DNA of 64,000 nucleotides from Forficula auricularia (GCA_024734495.1 JALMQS010000153.1:37400858-37464857); one strand, 5' to 3'; shown: positions 31,840 through 44,305, counted from the stretch's first letter. Program-made: numbers and translations. The notes: generated by a model not told the origin, from the letters alone.

Positions 31840-31962
31840 GGGCCAGTTGTAAGTCGGTTGGTAAACTCTTTTTAAACGTTGCCAAAGGGTAAATCCTTAG
31901 AATTCACCTTCGGACTCTGTGTCAACGGATAAAGTGTTTACCAACCGACATACAACTGGCCC
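31840..31962. mobile_element. 123-bp MITE, PIF/Harbinger-type, TSD TAA
   Basis: Inverted ends of about 26 bases (GGGCCAGTTGTAAGTCGG and its complement) are flanked by TAA at 31837-31839 and 31963-31965. The left TAA is shared with the neighbouring 660-bp element. A related single end (GGGCCAGTTGCAT) is at 35655. Confidence 0.8.
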
Positions 31963-32759
31963 TAAGGCGGACGCACGCTTTTCCCTTCTTGAAATGATCC
32001 ATGGTACTGAAATACTAAACAAAACAAAATCTCCACTTTTAAGCTACTGATAGAACCTACCAGGGTTTCTCTCCCGCCTATTTAAGAGATTTTATTTAAA
32101 ATTGAAATCGTCAAAAAGATATGGATGACTCTAAATTTAATTTATTTTTAATATTAGTAATTTATTTATAATTTTTTATTTAAATTATAGTTTTTAAAAA
32201 TTATTTTATATCTAGGGGATGGGCGGCTGCCCCTTCCCCCCACTCCCCGCCCACTCCTGTGGATACGACCATGTAAATTCGTATTTTTATACTGAAATAC
32301 GATTTTATTTTTAACCCCAGGGATTTTTTATTACATTTATTTTACTCCTCATTTGACTTAAGGGCTGTTTAACCCATCAAAGAATTTTATTTATAAATTA
32401 TAGACAAATTTCTGATAAGAATTTTCAAAAATATTTATACGCATGCGCTGTTTCATTTAGATTATATTTGAAATCAGTGATTTATAGGTTAGGTCATTGT
32501 TACATTTCAATTTATCAATGTCATAATAATGGTCTCTTGTATTTTATTATCTCAAACTACAAGTGGAATTTCAAAGCCGTTAGTCGAAATGTAATAATTA
32601 TAGTGCTATTTATTTTCTCCAAGTATATAATTCACACTGATTAACCACCACTCTATGATTAATTATTAACAGGTTATGGGTCCAGCACTGAATTACTGAA
32701 TAATTTAATTATAATGTAAATTAAAGTGTATATATTAAAGTCTCCGTTATTTACTAAGT

Positions 32760-33560
32760 TGATTTTTTTTGCAGTGCCCCATAAATTTTTAGCCTATGGT
32801 CTAAAAAAAATGTCAGACCAAAAAATTCATATTAAACCGTGCCCTAAAGACGATACATTTCCATTTAAATAACATGAGATTTTGCAACCTTTTACATTTA
32901 ATGTTTTTTCTTTTGAACATGTGCATATACAGTAACAAGATATACATATTCTTATAGGAAATTGAACGTTCTACAAGATAGGTCTCTTATGATTTTTTGA
33001 TAAATTCACTTCTTCAAGAGTTATTCGAAGTTAAAGTTGAAGATCCAAATACATTATTTTCCATTCTTCAAAATATTTTCTCAATTTCTTATTATAATAG
33101 TAAATTTTTAGATTTTCTTACTTTTACGGTGAAATTATTATTATTTAGATTAAAATTTTGTCATTTACTTCGAAAAATATCTATTTCTGATAGTATTATA
33201 ATAAAAAATTGAAAAAATATTTAGAAGACTGGAAAATAATGTATTGCATTACATGTAATTGGATCTTCAAATTTAACTTTGAATAACTCTTGAAGAAGTG
33301 AATTTATCAAAAAATCATAAGAGACATCTCTTGTAGAACGTTCAATTTGCTACAAGAATATGTATGTTTCGTTACAATATGTTCACTTGTTCAAAAGGAA
33401 AAACATTAAATATAAAAAGTTGCAAAATCCCATCTTATTTAAATGGGAAATGTATCGTCTTTAGGGCACGGTTTAAATGAATATTAACAGCTTTTAAAGC
33501 GCTATTAAATTTTAGACCATAAGCTAAAAATTTAGGGAGCACTGCAAAAAAAATCATCGG
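32760..33560. repeat. ~800-bp palindromic element
   Basis: Arms of about 300 bases (32760-33050 and 33262-33560) are reverse complements, e.g. 'gattttttttgcagtgc' against 'gcactgcaaaaaaaatc' and 'ttgataaattcacttcttc' against 'gaagaagtgaatttatc'. The 71-residue plus-strand frame in the centre is not supported as a gene. Confidence 0.75.
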
Positions 33561-33579
33561 ACACCCTAATACTATATAA

Positions 33580-34571
33580 TATATTTAAAATGTTAATTCA
33601 TGCTCATTTAATGGGCAATTTTCTCAAAAATATAGAACAAATTGAATATTTTCGAAATAAATCCAGAAAAAATATAATTTAATACAGGTCTAAGAATTTT
33701 GAATAGAATATTATCCAGAATTTATATCTTTGATGTATATAAAACAGCCCCTTAATTAAACTTACTAGTTTTTGTATGTATTTATAAACTGTGCAACCAA
33801 AATCAGTCTTAAATTTGTTTTTTTGTTTAATTCTTCCATACATTTTCATACATTTTTATTTATTATATTCATATTTCAAATCAATAATAAACTTTTCACA
33901 TTGTTATGTAACAATTAAACTTATTTATGGCTGAATTTATTTTACATTCTTAAGTGTATATAATTTTATATTTGTGGTTATTTGTGTATGTATGTGTGTC
34001 TGTTTGAGGGTTGTATTTCATTCATCCCTTCCCCTTTACCCCCTCCCTTTATCCTCCCTCTTTTTTTTTAATATATAAAAATTGATTTTTCTGAGAGGAA
34101 GAATGAAATTGGCACTCAAAATACAATATTAGAAAGATAAGTTTTTAATAATAAATAAAATCTAATAATATTAATATATATAATAAATAGCATGTTTTTA
34201 CACAGTAGTAGTATTTTATATGAATAAAAAATTGTGATGGTGTTTTATTTATTTTTTGTTGCTAAAAATTATACTTATATATTAGTTATATATTTGCTAA
34301 ATATAAAAATATACAAAAATACCCCTGAAAATCATAGTATTATTATTATTATTTATATGAGAAATTATAAGTACTAGTTTTTTTTTATAAGTGTATAATA
34401 TATTATGATTATTGAAAATTTATTATTTTTAAAAATATTTATATAAATATATTTGTTCATTGTCCTTTTTTTTGTATTTTTTCCCGTCTCTCTGCTCTGT
34501 TTTGCTCACTGTTTTTTACATACAACACTATTATTATACACGTAAAAATAAAATTAAAAAATAATATATTC

Positions 34572-34616
<45 letters not shown>

Positions 34617-34900
34617 TTTGTTTATTTATATTTATATATTGTTTGAAATTTAATTAAATAAATAATCAGTATATAACAATTAATTGTTGTTTTAGGATAA
34701 GTTTCAGTGAATAAGATGCGATTTAAAAAGTGTACTGTCTTCCGAAGAAATTCGTATTCATATGAGAGTAGTAAGTACACGCAATTGTTGATTTTTTATA
34801 TATATAGGTATGTATTTAATGTATCGAAGAATGTATTTTAATTTTTTAAGTTTAAGCTTTGGTTGGTCACAATATTCATTTTATACAGGAAATTAACAAT
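33580..34900. other. Low-complexity AT-rich DNA with (AT)n
   Basis: Contains an (AT)n microsatellite at 34577-34610 directly after 'aaaaaataatatattcggg', the same flank seen at several other AT tracts in the window. No gene. Confidence 0.55.
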
Positions 34901-34910
34901 AGTATTTATT

Positions 34911-35090
34911 CAAATTCTTCCAAACGATGCGAGGTATTTAGAGTCACAAGTTGAGATCAGATGTAGGATATCAGTTTTTGACAGATGGAATTTTCTATAA
35001 ATAAAAAATTGTTCTTATCTTGGTTGTTGATTTAATTATAACAAAAACTGATGTCCCACTTCTGATACCTCGTATCGTTTGGAAGAATTT
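34911..35090. repeat. 180-bp hairpin MITE-like repeat
   Basis: Arms 'aaattcttccaaacgatgcg' (34912) and 'cgtatcgtttggaagaattt' (35071) are inverted with a loop of about 125 bases. TSD not resolved. Confidence 0.65.
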
Positions 35091-35099
35091 TAATAATTG

Positions 35100-37039
35100 A
35101 GTCCTTTCAGTACTTTTATTTTTATAATAGTATTTATATTTTAACTAAAATATAATCATTAAAACAAATACAATAGAAATAAACAAGTCGACGGCCAATT
35201 TGAGTTTTATTCTGATTCAAACATGCTCTTTTAGTATATTAGAAATCTGTAATTTTAGCAAATGAGAAGCCCCAGACGGAATTCAATTTTGTGCCACCCT
35301 TCTAAATATTTTCAATACCGATGACATTTTCAAAATGGCCCCCTACTTGTATACTCTATTAGTTTGGTCGTTTTTTTGTTATGCCTACTCCAAATAGAGG
35401 AAATCCCCAACACAATTGTACATATATAGTCGTGCTAGTTGTTGCGAGAAATACAATCAAATTACTTTTTTTAAATTCATTTAATACCTACTTATAGAAT
35501 ATAGTATTATTTATAGTATACAATATATTCGGTACAGAATGAAAATATTATCTGATATCAAAATATTGCTTATTTCATTTCACATTATTATTAGTAAAAA
35601 TTTTTATACATATTTATAATATTATACTTTGCGAAAATAGTTCTGAACACTCTTAGGGCCAGTTGCATAAAAAACCAACAAAAACTGAAGTATGGATCGA
35701 TTAGTTGACTCAGAATTGATAGTCAATCATTGGGTGAAAGCAATGTGAGGTGATTTAAATTAATAGTGATCGAGTTAGCTGAACGCTGGTGTCAAGGATA
35801 AAAAAAAATTAGGTTGGCAACGCAGAATCCCCTGCAATTTAGTTATTTTTATTAAAATCTAATTATAATTATAAATTGAAATTACGTCAAATTTTCTTTA
35901 AACAAATCCCGAAAAGATTCGAATTGCAAATAAAAAGCGATTTTAGAATTTTTAAAAGATTTTATTATCGTCTAATTCATTGTTATTTTTAACGTATATC
36001 GTGCGCTTTTTATAAAAATTTATTTAATTTAATTAAAATAATAAAATATTGAAATCTGGGCATATAAAAATCACTATTTTATGTGAATTATTCATAGTAT
36101 ATGAGTTTAGTTTTCATTTGCTAAGCAATTGTTACCAGAAAGTGTCCAGGAATATTTTCAAAAGCGAATACATATGTTTATGAACATTGTTGTAAATTAT
36201 ATTATAATTGTTTTATTTTCACGTAATAATTAACAAACAAACAAAATTATATAATTGGGTAATTTTTAAACGATTGTTAATTTGGAAGTAATTATCTGGC
36301 AGTTTAAATTATTATTATTAATTAATTTTATTGTTTATGTATTAATAATTATGTATTGTTATCGATAAATAAATACACTGCCCGCCAAAAATAAATAAAT
36401 TTTTTCATTTCTAACAAAAATAAATGTAAATAATAAAATTATTGCAAATTAACAAGATTTAATTAGCCAGGTTATTAGCAATAAAGTCCGTGTTTAATTG
36501 AAAGAGTCTGAAAAAGTTTGAATAAAATGGGACGAAACGTCGTTTAAAGTATTTAAAAGCGATTTCATTAAACACGGTTCTTATTATTTGCAATAACTTG
36601 TCTATAATAGATCATTTTTTTTCAATACCACATAATTAGCTAGTATTTGAGGCCATTATTTTTTTTGGATATTATATTTGTTGTTTTTGTTACTTTCTCG
36701 AATTGAACGTAGAGTTTTTGTTTTTGGCTTTGTTTTTTGTATAATAAATACAATATACTTTATATACGTGTATATAGAAAACGAATCGAAAGCGCAACTT
36801 TTGAGATCAGTCATTGTGCAGGCGACAGAGCATTCGAGGAGCAGGACTAATTAATCAGAGAGAAAGAGAGTAGGAGCAATGATGGATAACTAGATTATTA
36901 TTTTTTTTTTTTATTTTTTTTTGTTTTTTGTTGACTAACTACAAATAGAGGAAATGCTCTGTGCTTGCAGAGTTGCGTTTATAGTATTATTAGTAGTATT
37001 ATGAGAGGAGTAGGAGAACAGGTGGCACAAGGAGTTGGG
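35100..37039. other. Region 3' of the LRR receptor gene
   Basis: AT-rich; on the minus strand it should hold the 3' UTR. A possible AATAAA (complement TTTATT, 36910-36915) lies about 125 bases after the stop but inside a T run, so it is weak. The MITE-like end at 35652 is the only repeat I recognise. No other ORF is supported. Confidence 0.4.
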
Positions 37040-38620
37040 CTACACATAAACCATGTGATGTGGCCGTTTGAACTGTTCTGGGTAGGCGGCCTCGTAAAAG
37101 TGTTCGGTGTCGCCGATCGGCTCCCAAGTGTCCAGCTTGCTGGGATACCGCTCAGCGGGCGGCGCTTGCCGCAGCAGCATCAGCACAGGTGGGTTGGGCG
37201 TCAACGGGGGTCCCAGGGTCCTCAGCGCCTTCTGGTCTCTCCTTCTTCGGCGTCCAAGGACCACAGCTGCACAGGTGGCGGCGACCAGGACGGCGCTTAA
37301 CGCCGCGACGCAGAGCGCCAGCCAGAGCGCCTGGTCGCAGCTCAATTCGCCCTCAGGCACTTCGGCAATGCGCCATTCTCGGAACTCAAGAGGATATTGA
37401 CATCGAATAGCCTGCTCGTCGAGGAGTAGACTCTCGGAGGAGCCGTTGGCGGCGACGGCGTCCCTGGCGAGGCGCGCCAACCAGGCCAGCGAACAATTGC
37501 AGGACCAGGGGTTACCGCCGAGGGACAGATGGCGAAGCTGGTCCAGGGGGAAGGCGTCGGCGGCGAGGGTGTCGAAACGGCCGTAGGCGACGGACAGCAC
37601 CCGTAGCGCCGGGTTACCACGTAACAGCCCTCGGGGCACCATGTGTAGACCGCTGTGGTCCAGCGAGAGCGTTTCCAGTCGGGTATTGTCGACAAAGCTA
37701 CGGGAGTGTAGGCGGCTCAGGCGACGGAGCTTGGATAGCTCCAGGCGTCGCAGGGAAAAGAGACTTCGGAACGCGAGCGCCTCGATGGCGTCGATCTGGT
37801 TCTCGGAGAGATCGAGCACCTCCAGGGTGGGCAAACGGGCCAGAGCCTCTGTGGGCACCGCTGATAGGTTGTTGAGGGCAAGGTTGAGCGCCTGGAGAAC
37901 ATCCAGTCCCGAGAAGGCGTCATCCTCCAGCTGTGCAATCAGGTTGCCTTCAAGGCCCAGGACGCGAAGATCGGCCAGAGGGGGTAACCGCACCTGCTCC
38001 AGGTAATTACTTCCAAGATACAGCTCCCGGATACTCTCAGGCACCACAGGCAGATCCATGATCTGGTTCTCCTGCAGGTCCAGCACTTCCAACGAGCGAA
38101 GTTTCTCCAGACCTGCGTCATCGAGCGTGATTCGGTTCCCGGAGGCGTGGAGAACCGCGAGTTGCGGCGTGTCGTGGAAATACACGGCGTCGAGGATTTG
38201 CAAGACATTTCGCGAGAGGTCGAGCACACGCAACTCTTTGAGCCCGAGGAAGGTGTCTCGGGAGAGTCGAGCGATCTGGTTCCCGCTCACGTTCAGCAGC
38301 TGTAGGTTCTTCTGCAGCTCGAAATTGCGCTCTCCGAGGGACGTGATTCGGTTATCGGCGAGATCGAGGGCACGCAACTGTGCATAAATGCCGATCGTGT
38401 ACTGGACATCGCGGATACGGTTTCCGCGGATCGATATCGCATTCAAATCGGGGTTGAGCTGGATCGGGAAGACGTCGAGGCCGGCGTCGTTGCACCGGGC
38501 GGCAAGGGCGTCGTCGTCACAGGTGCATTTGGGCGGGCACATGGCGACCACGTGGACGATTAGGAAGCAGGCAAGTGCGGCAAAAGCGGCAGGCCAGCCG
38601 CTGCCCCAGACGCACCCCAT
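37040..38620 (-). CDS. LRR transmembrane receptor, capricious/tartan-like
   Basis: 526 residues from the ATG at 38620. I chose this start because an acceptor at 38638-38637 precedes it and it begins a signal peptide; the frame is open further upstream only through intron sequence. Order: signal peptide (1-27); LRRNT cap with cysteines 28, 32, 34 and 43; about 12-13 LRRs with LxxLxLxxNxI cores; LRRCT cap starting NPWSCNCSLAWL (about 369); transmembrane helix (about 430-456); RRRRR stop-transfer; cytoplasmic tail of about 70 residues ending MVYV. The cap-to-LRR1 stretch (GLDVFPIQLNP...) and FLGLKELRVLDLS recall insect Capricious/Tartan, cell-surface adhesion receptors used in boundary formation and neuron targeting. 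The tail is much shorter than in those proteins. The C-terminus could bind a class II PDZ domain (inference). Strongly GC-rich against its surroundings. Confidence 0.92.
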   Translation of the reverse strand: MGCVWGSGWPAAFAALACFLIVHVVAMCPPKCTCDDDALAARCNDAGLDVFPIQLNPDLNAISIRGNRIRDVQYTIGIYAQLRALDLADNRITSLGERNFELQKNLQLLNVSGNQIARLSRDTFLGLKELRVLDLSRNVLQILDAVYFHDTPQLAVLHASGNRITLDDAGLEKLRSLEVLDLQENQIMDLPVVPESIRELYLGSNYLEQVRLPPLADLRVLGLEGNLIAQLEDDAFSGLDVLQALNLALNNLSAVPTEALARLPTLEVLDLSENQIDAIEALAFRSLFSLRRLELSKLRRLSRLHSRSFVDNTRLETLSLDHSGLHMVPRGLLRGNPALRVLSVAYGRFDTLAADAFPLDQLRHLSLGGNPWSCNCSLAWLARLARDAVAANGSSESLLLDEQAIRCQYPLEFREWRIAEVPEGELSCDQALWLALCVAALSAVLVAATCAAVVLGRRRRRDQKALRTLGPPLTPNPPVLMLLRQAPPAERYPSKLDTWEPIGDTEHFYEAAYPEQFKRPHHMVYV

Positions 38621-38636
38621 GCCACGGGCATCGACC

Positions 38637-38638
38637 CT
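38637..38638 (-). promoter_or_regulatory. Splice acceptor of the LRR receptor exon
   Basis: On the minus strand, TTTATTTTGTCTGATTGCAG precedes GGTCGATGCC. It leaves 16 bases of 5' UTR before the start codon. An out-of-frame ATG (GGTCGATGCCC) lies between the acceptor and the chosen start. Upstream exon(s) must lie further right. Confidence 0.7.
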
Positions 38639-39209
38639 GCAATCAGACAAAATAAATACCCTCCGATTAATAAATAAATCAACTGCAAAAGGGGTGAGAT
38701 AATCAAAATGGAAAGGCCAATCAATCATTAATAAATAAATAAATCAAGATTTAAGATGTCAAAAAATTTGTAGAATATGTTATATGACTTTCAGAGTCAT
38801 GGGTCAATGAATAAATATTACTCGAATTGGGGGAAAATATATATTTTTTGAAAAATTATCAGAAAAGGCAAAAAATTTCAGAGAATACCTAAATGATCCA
38901 ATGGGGAAAAAATTAGCAATAAATGTTTTATTATACAAAAACTAAAATTACAATTCTTTATTTGCTTCGCATGGATAAAGTAAAAGTCATAAAATATTAT
39001 ATATCTATATTTACAAATATATATAAACAAAGAATATAGATATAGATAAGTACACAAAAATAATTAAAAATTTTTTTTGTTTTAGATTTGAGCGAATCAG
39101 AGACGGATTAATTTTTTAAACTCATATTTATCTAGGAATTCTTTCTTTTCCGTTGTTAAAAGACGAACTATTAAGGTCTTAAGGCAGACTGGCCATACAT
39201 ATTATACAT

Positions 39210-39915
39210 TTAAAAATAAAATGAAAAAATAATATATTAAGGATATATATATATTTATATATATATAAAAATAGTGTGTAACAATGTAAGTATATTTTAA
39301 ATATAATTAAATAAAAATAAACAATATAATAATTAATTCAAAATTTCTTCCAGAACTTAAGGGATTTAATTTTTAAATTGAAAGGTTTTTATAGTCACAA
39401 ACTAATAAAAGACAATAATTTTATTTTATTAATTCACTAAATATCCACAGAATATGTATACAAAATTTGGTTGAGTTTGGTCGAAAGGGCTAGAATTTTC
39501 ATTTTTGACCCCCACCCCCCCTTTTTGTCTGATAATGTTTAAAATACATTAAAAAATGTTATGTTGTTTTCAAAAATATATTCAGTTCTTTTTAGTTAAA
39601 TTTTTTCATTTTTTATACCACTTTAAAAAGTGGTAGATCTTTATGCCCCACCCTGTGCTTTTTAAAATCAGTATTATTCAAGAGGGTTCAAGGGCCGCAC
39701 GAGATTGACTGAAGAGCCGCATGCGGCTCGCGAGCCACGTTGTGGCCTCCTCTGTTATATATAGAGTGCCCATATTATTCATTTAAAAATAAAATGAAAA
39801 AATAATATAATAAGGATATATCTAAATTTATATATATATATAAATAGTAAGTAACAATGTAAGTGTATTTTAAATATAATTAAATAAAAATAAACAATAT
39901 AATAATTAATTTAAA
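39210..39915. repeat. Duplicated AT-rich segment (two copies ~570 bp apart)
   Basis: About 130 bases ('aaataaaatgaaaaaataat', 'gtaacaatgtaagt', 'taaataaaaataaacaatat') occur at 39211-39335 and again at 39783-39915. Between them is a copy of the 'atacaaaatttggttgagtt' repeat (about 39458). Confidence 0.7.
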
Positions 39916-40878
39916 AATTGTTGCTAATTGTATATCCTAACCTATATATAAAAAGAAAAAGGAAATATTTTAAGAATCCAATCTTATTTTGACATTTGTT
40001 TGATTAAAATTAATAAAAAAAACATACTAAAATATTTTTTTCAAAGTCGAGATAGATTAATTTTAAAAATGGCTTTTAACTTACTATTAAATCCATTTTG
40101 TATAATGAAAATCGTTTGAGCGCAATTTTTAGAATTTATTCTTTGTTTGTTCTTCTTGTCTTTTTTTTGAACTCACTCAAATATTCTTTTATTTGTTCAT
40201 TTTACAAATTATATTAATTTTATATATATATGGTGTGTTCTTTTGAGATAGGGATTGAGTGAAAGAGAGAGTCAATTATTTATTTTTTTGTTAACTTTTT
40301 AAAATTAACGAATATACGAACTTTCATTAAGGGGCTTATAAAAAATTCACCAGCACCCTTATTAGATTATCTTCACATTTCTCAATTAAGATTTTGCCCA
40401 TTTACATTTTAATAAAGTCCCATTTGAAACAGATTTTTATATTATCCTTCTCTCTACGATATCGTTTATTCAGGGTCAGTAAAAAAATAAAGAAGATATT
40501 TTTGTTCTTCATCATTTGTATTTATTTGCACAATTATAACAGGTCAATCGAAAAATTAGAGCAGTTTTAATGGTCAGAGATGACAGTTTATGTTGAACCA
40601 AACTATATAGAATTTTTGTTCTAATCCAAAATTTTTGTATTTTCTTTGCGGACAAGATAGTCCATTCAACGTAATTGAACGAGCGGTCACAATTTTTAAC
40701 ATCTAAATCATATGTACCAATATAACAAAATATAGCATTCAAATCTTACATACCAACATAACACAAGAAAAACATCAATAAAATTAAAATTTAAAAATTG
40801 TTTTACAAAGATTTATCTTTTTTAAATATAAAAATATAAAAAATAAATATAGGTAAATATGAATATTAATATAAATAA

Positions 40879-41075
40879 AAAACCCTTAATTACAAGTATA
40901 ACTATCATTTTTTTTTAGAATTAAATTAGAAAATAAAATTACAAATTTAAGTCATAGACACAAAATTAATTATAAATATCAATGTACAAATAAGCATAAA
41001 TCACATATAGAGATAAAGATTAAAATAATAATTTATTTTAAAATTTTATAGTTATACTTGTAATTAAGGGTTTTT
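40879..41075. repeat. ~200-bp hairpin repeat
   Basis: Arms 'aacccttaattacaagtata' and 'tatacttgtaattaagggtt' (27 bases each, 40879-40905 and 41049-41075) are perfectly inverted around an AT-rich loop. Confidence 0.75.
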
Positions 41076-41084
41076 TTATTGGAA

Positions 41085-41832
41085 TTTTAAGACGTTGTAT
41101 TGATAATAAATATAAATAAACTAATATAATATATATTATTTTTGCATACCAAGACTTGGAAAAAGTTTTCTTTTTCTTCTATTTTCAATTCAACTTTCAC
41201 CGTCAATTATTATAAAAGATTTTATATGAATTAGCTGATTTGGTTTCAAATTCCTGTGAAGGGTAGTTATTTATGATATTTTTGAAAATTATTTTACAAT
41301 CCATTTTAATGGATTTTAAAAAAGTTTTTTTTAAGTATAATATATATATTTTAATTTGGTGGTATTTTAAAAAAAGTAAGTGTAAGTCGTGTGTTTATTT
41401 TATTATGAATTTTCTTTGCTTTATGAAAAACATAAGCATAGATAAAAAAAGAAAAGATTATGAAATTAAAATTAAATGCTAGAAGGGGTAGATATAATAT
41501 ATAGGGGGGGGGGGAGGTTTAAAGAATTTATAAGGCTGTCGAGAAAGCAAAGAAAAAAGAATAAAGAGATTGTACACTATATATATCCATATTTAATTTA
41601 ATATTTAAAAAAAGGGCGTTTAAAAAAATAATCAGCTTTGATTTTAATTAAAATATGTTAATTTAGCGAACCACCCTAGATATATATTAAAAAAAGAGTG
41701 AGGGTATAAAAATACAGCCCTTTTTGTATGTAGTTATTTATTCGAAAGAATGTTTTTTTAAAGATATTCGAATATTTGAGGTTGAGAGTACTAGTAGTAG
41801 TTAAATTTAATTAAATCAAAAAATAATATATT

Positions 41833-41872
<40 letters not shown>

Positions 41873-42605
41873 AATTTCTCGAAAACTGCTCTAAAACGAT
41901 TTTAATTAAAATCACGGATTAGGGAGTTTTCCGGTTGAATCTCATCTTAGTATAACTTTAATTTGATAGTTTTTTTCTTAATTACTTGTATTGATATAAA
42001 TATAAATAAACAAATATATAAATATGTTATTTTTCTATACCAAGACTGTGGAAAAAGTTTTCTTTTTCTTTTAATTTCAATTCAAATTTCACCGTCCATT
42101 ATTATAAAAGATTTTATGTGGTATTCTAAAAAAAGAAAAAAAAGTAAGTGTAAGTAGTGTGTTTATTTTATTATGAATTTTCTTCACTTTATGAAGAAAG
42201 CCAACAAACATAAGCATAGATAAAAAAAAAGATTAGTAAATTAAATACTAGAGAGGGGGGGTATAATATTTAGTAGGGAAAAAGGTTTAAAGAATCTATG
42301 AGGCTTTGAGAAGGCAAAGATGGTAGACTAAAGAGATTGTACACTATATACTATATATCCATATTTAATTTAATACTTAAAAAAAGGGCGTTTAAAAAAA
42401 TAATCAGCTTTGATTTTAATTAAAATATGTTAATTTAGCGAACCACCCTAGATATATATTAAAAAAAGAGCGAGGGTATAAAAATACAGCCCTTTTTGTA
42501 TGTAGTTATTTATTCGAGAGAATGTTTTTTTTAAAGATATTCGAATATTTGAGGTTGAGAGTACTAGTAGTAGTTAAATTTAATTAAATCAAAAAATAAT
42601 ATATT

Positions 42606-42643
<38 letters not shown>

Positions 42644-43345
42644 AATTTCTCGAAAACTGCTCTAAAACGATTTTAATTAAAATCACGGATTAGGGAGTTT
42701 TCCGGTTGAATCTCATCTTAGTATAACTTTAATTTGATAGTTTTTTTCTTAATTACTTGTATTGATATAAATATAAATAAACAAATATATAAATATGTTA
42801 TTTTTCTATACCAAGACTGTGGAAAAAGTTTTCTTTTTCTTTTAATTTCAATTCAAATTTCACCGTCCATTATTATAAAAGATTTTATGTGGTATTCTAA
42901 AAAAAGAAAAAAAGTAAGTGTAAGTAGTGTGTTTATTTTATTATGAATTTTCTTCACTTTATGAAGAAAGCCAACAAACATAAGCATAGATAAAAAAAAG
43001 ATTAGTAAATTAAATACTAGAGGGGGGGGGGGTATAATATTTAGTAGGGAAAAAGGTTTAAAGAATCTATGAGGCTTTGAGAAGGCAAAGATGGTAGACT
43101 AAAGAGATTGTACACTATATACTATATATCCATATTTAATTTAATACTTAAAAAAAGGGCGTTTAAAAAAATAATCAGCTTTGATTTTAATTAAAATATG
43201 TTAATTTAGCGAACCACCCTAGATATATATTAAAAAAAGAACGAGGGTATAAAAATACAGCCCCTTTTGTATGTAGTTATTTATTCGAGAGAATGTTTTT
43301 TTTAAAGATATTCGAATATTTGAGGTTATGTAGATATATAGAATT
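41085..43345. repeat. ~771-bp tandem repeat, three copies
   Basis: 'gcgaaccaccctagatatat' recurs near 41667, 42438 and 43209, and the whole unit ('accaagactgtggaaaaag', (TA)n tract, 'ctcgaaaactgctctaaaac') repeats with a step of about 771-775 bases. Copies two and three are nearly identical; the first is diverged and lacks part of the start. The 61-70-codon frames inside repeat with the unit and show no coding signature. Confidence 0.9.
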
Positions 43346-44155
43346 ATTGTTTTTGTTTCAGTGAGGGTAATTTAGAAAGCTCAATGCTAACAGAATCTGC
43401 CACTAATGAATAATTTCATAGGCAAACTTTGAAATTCCCATGAGAAAGTCAGACTAATTACTGCTATTAATAGAGAGAGAGTATATTGGAATGACGTCAT
43501 TATCACGGGATCAAGTCACGTGTCATAATAGAGTCAATTAACATACGGATTGTAATACAAGATTAATAAATTGAATTTTTTTTTAATGAATATATTAATT
43601 ATTTCATGGCTTAATTAAGTTTTTATTTTACTTTATTAAATAATCTTCAAAAATGGGTCAAACTGAAGAATCATTTTATGGATTTTTAGGGTTTTTTTAT
43701 AAATTTAAAAATTGAATCAAAAAATAATATATTAGGGATATATATATAATCACAGGATTAAAATTTAAAAAAATAAAATAATCAATATTTTTATATCTTA
43801 TACTTACTATACATATATAAAAACAATTTTTCGAAAATGGCTCTAAAATGATTTTAATTAAAATCACGGATTAAAGTTGAAAAATTGTCAGAATCTCATC
43901 TTAGGGTAACTTTAATTTGATAGGTTTTTTCTGAATTACTAGTACTTTTTAATTAAACTAATTATGTGGTTGAATCAAAACAAAACAAGTGGTAAAAATT
44001 ATGGACCCAAGCTCGGTAGTAATTTAAATAATAAAAATAATTCAAAGACTGTGTCTTTTTATTGTTGTAAATTACTATATATACAACATACATATACATA
44101 ATAAAAAATAAATAAAAATCTACAAACTGAAAAATAAAATTTTACTTAAAGATAG

Positions 44156-44190
<35 letters not shown>
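43346..44190. other. Non-coding DNA with a degraded unit of the preceding array
   Basis: At 43717-43930 parts of the 771-bp unit reappear in diverged form ('aatatattagggatatatat', 'attaaaatcacggatta'). A (TA)n tract ends the stretch at about 44186. Confidence 0.5.
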
Positions 44191-44191
<1 letters not shown>

Positions 44192-44199
44192 CTATATAT

Positions 44200-44305
44200 A
44201 TGGTAAACAAGCTGCGTCAGGCGTGTCTCCGGCACGACCTCTGCACCTTGACCCTCCGGGCAGAGTGGCCCTGGCGGGCAGCGTCTCAAGACGGCCAAAA
44301 GTTTG
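44200..44305. repeat. GC-rich hairpin-bearing dispersed repeat, copy C (diverged)
   Basis: Contains 'ccctggcgggcagcgtctc', 'ctccggcacgacc' and 'ccctccgggcagag', related to 28.84-29.0 kb and 60.15-60.33 kb. The 61-codon plus frame across it is not supported. Confidence 0.55.

Larger units (their letters stand above)
30763..32270. mobile_element. 1.5-kb element with long inverted ends, containing MITEs
   Basis: The ends GGGCGTATCCA (30764) and TGGATACGACC (32259) and about 280 bases inside each (30870-31040 against 31975-32130: 'caccatggatcatttcaag'-type arms) are inverted. GGGCGTATCC-type ends recall hAT-like non-autonomous elements, but I could not define a TSD. The central part is filled by the two MITEs listed next. 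Confidence 0.55.

Noticed and set aside
37107..38702. Several plus- and minus-strand frames of 70-120 codons across the LRR receptor
   Set aside because: Shadows of the GC-rich receptor exon in other frames; no independent motifs.
38620..38728. Upstream ATG at 38728 as the receptor start
   Set aside because: A strong splice acceptor at 38637-38638 separates it from the signal peptide, and the extra 36 residues read through AT-rich intron sequence.
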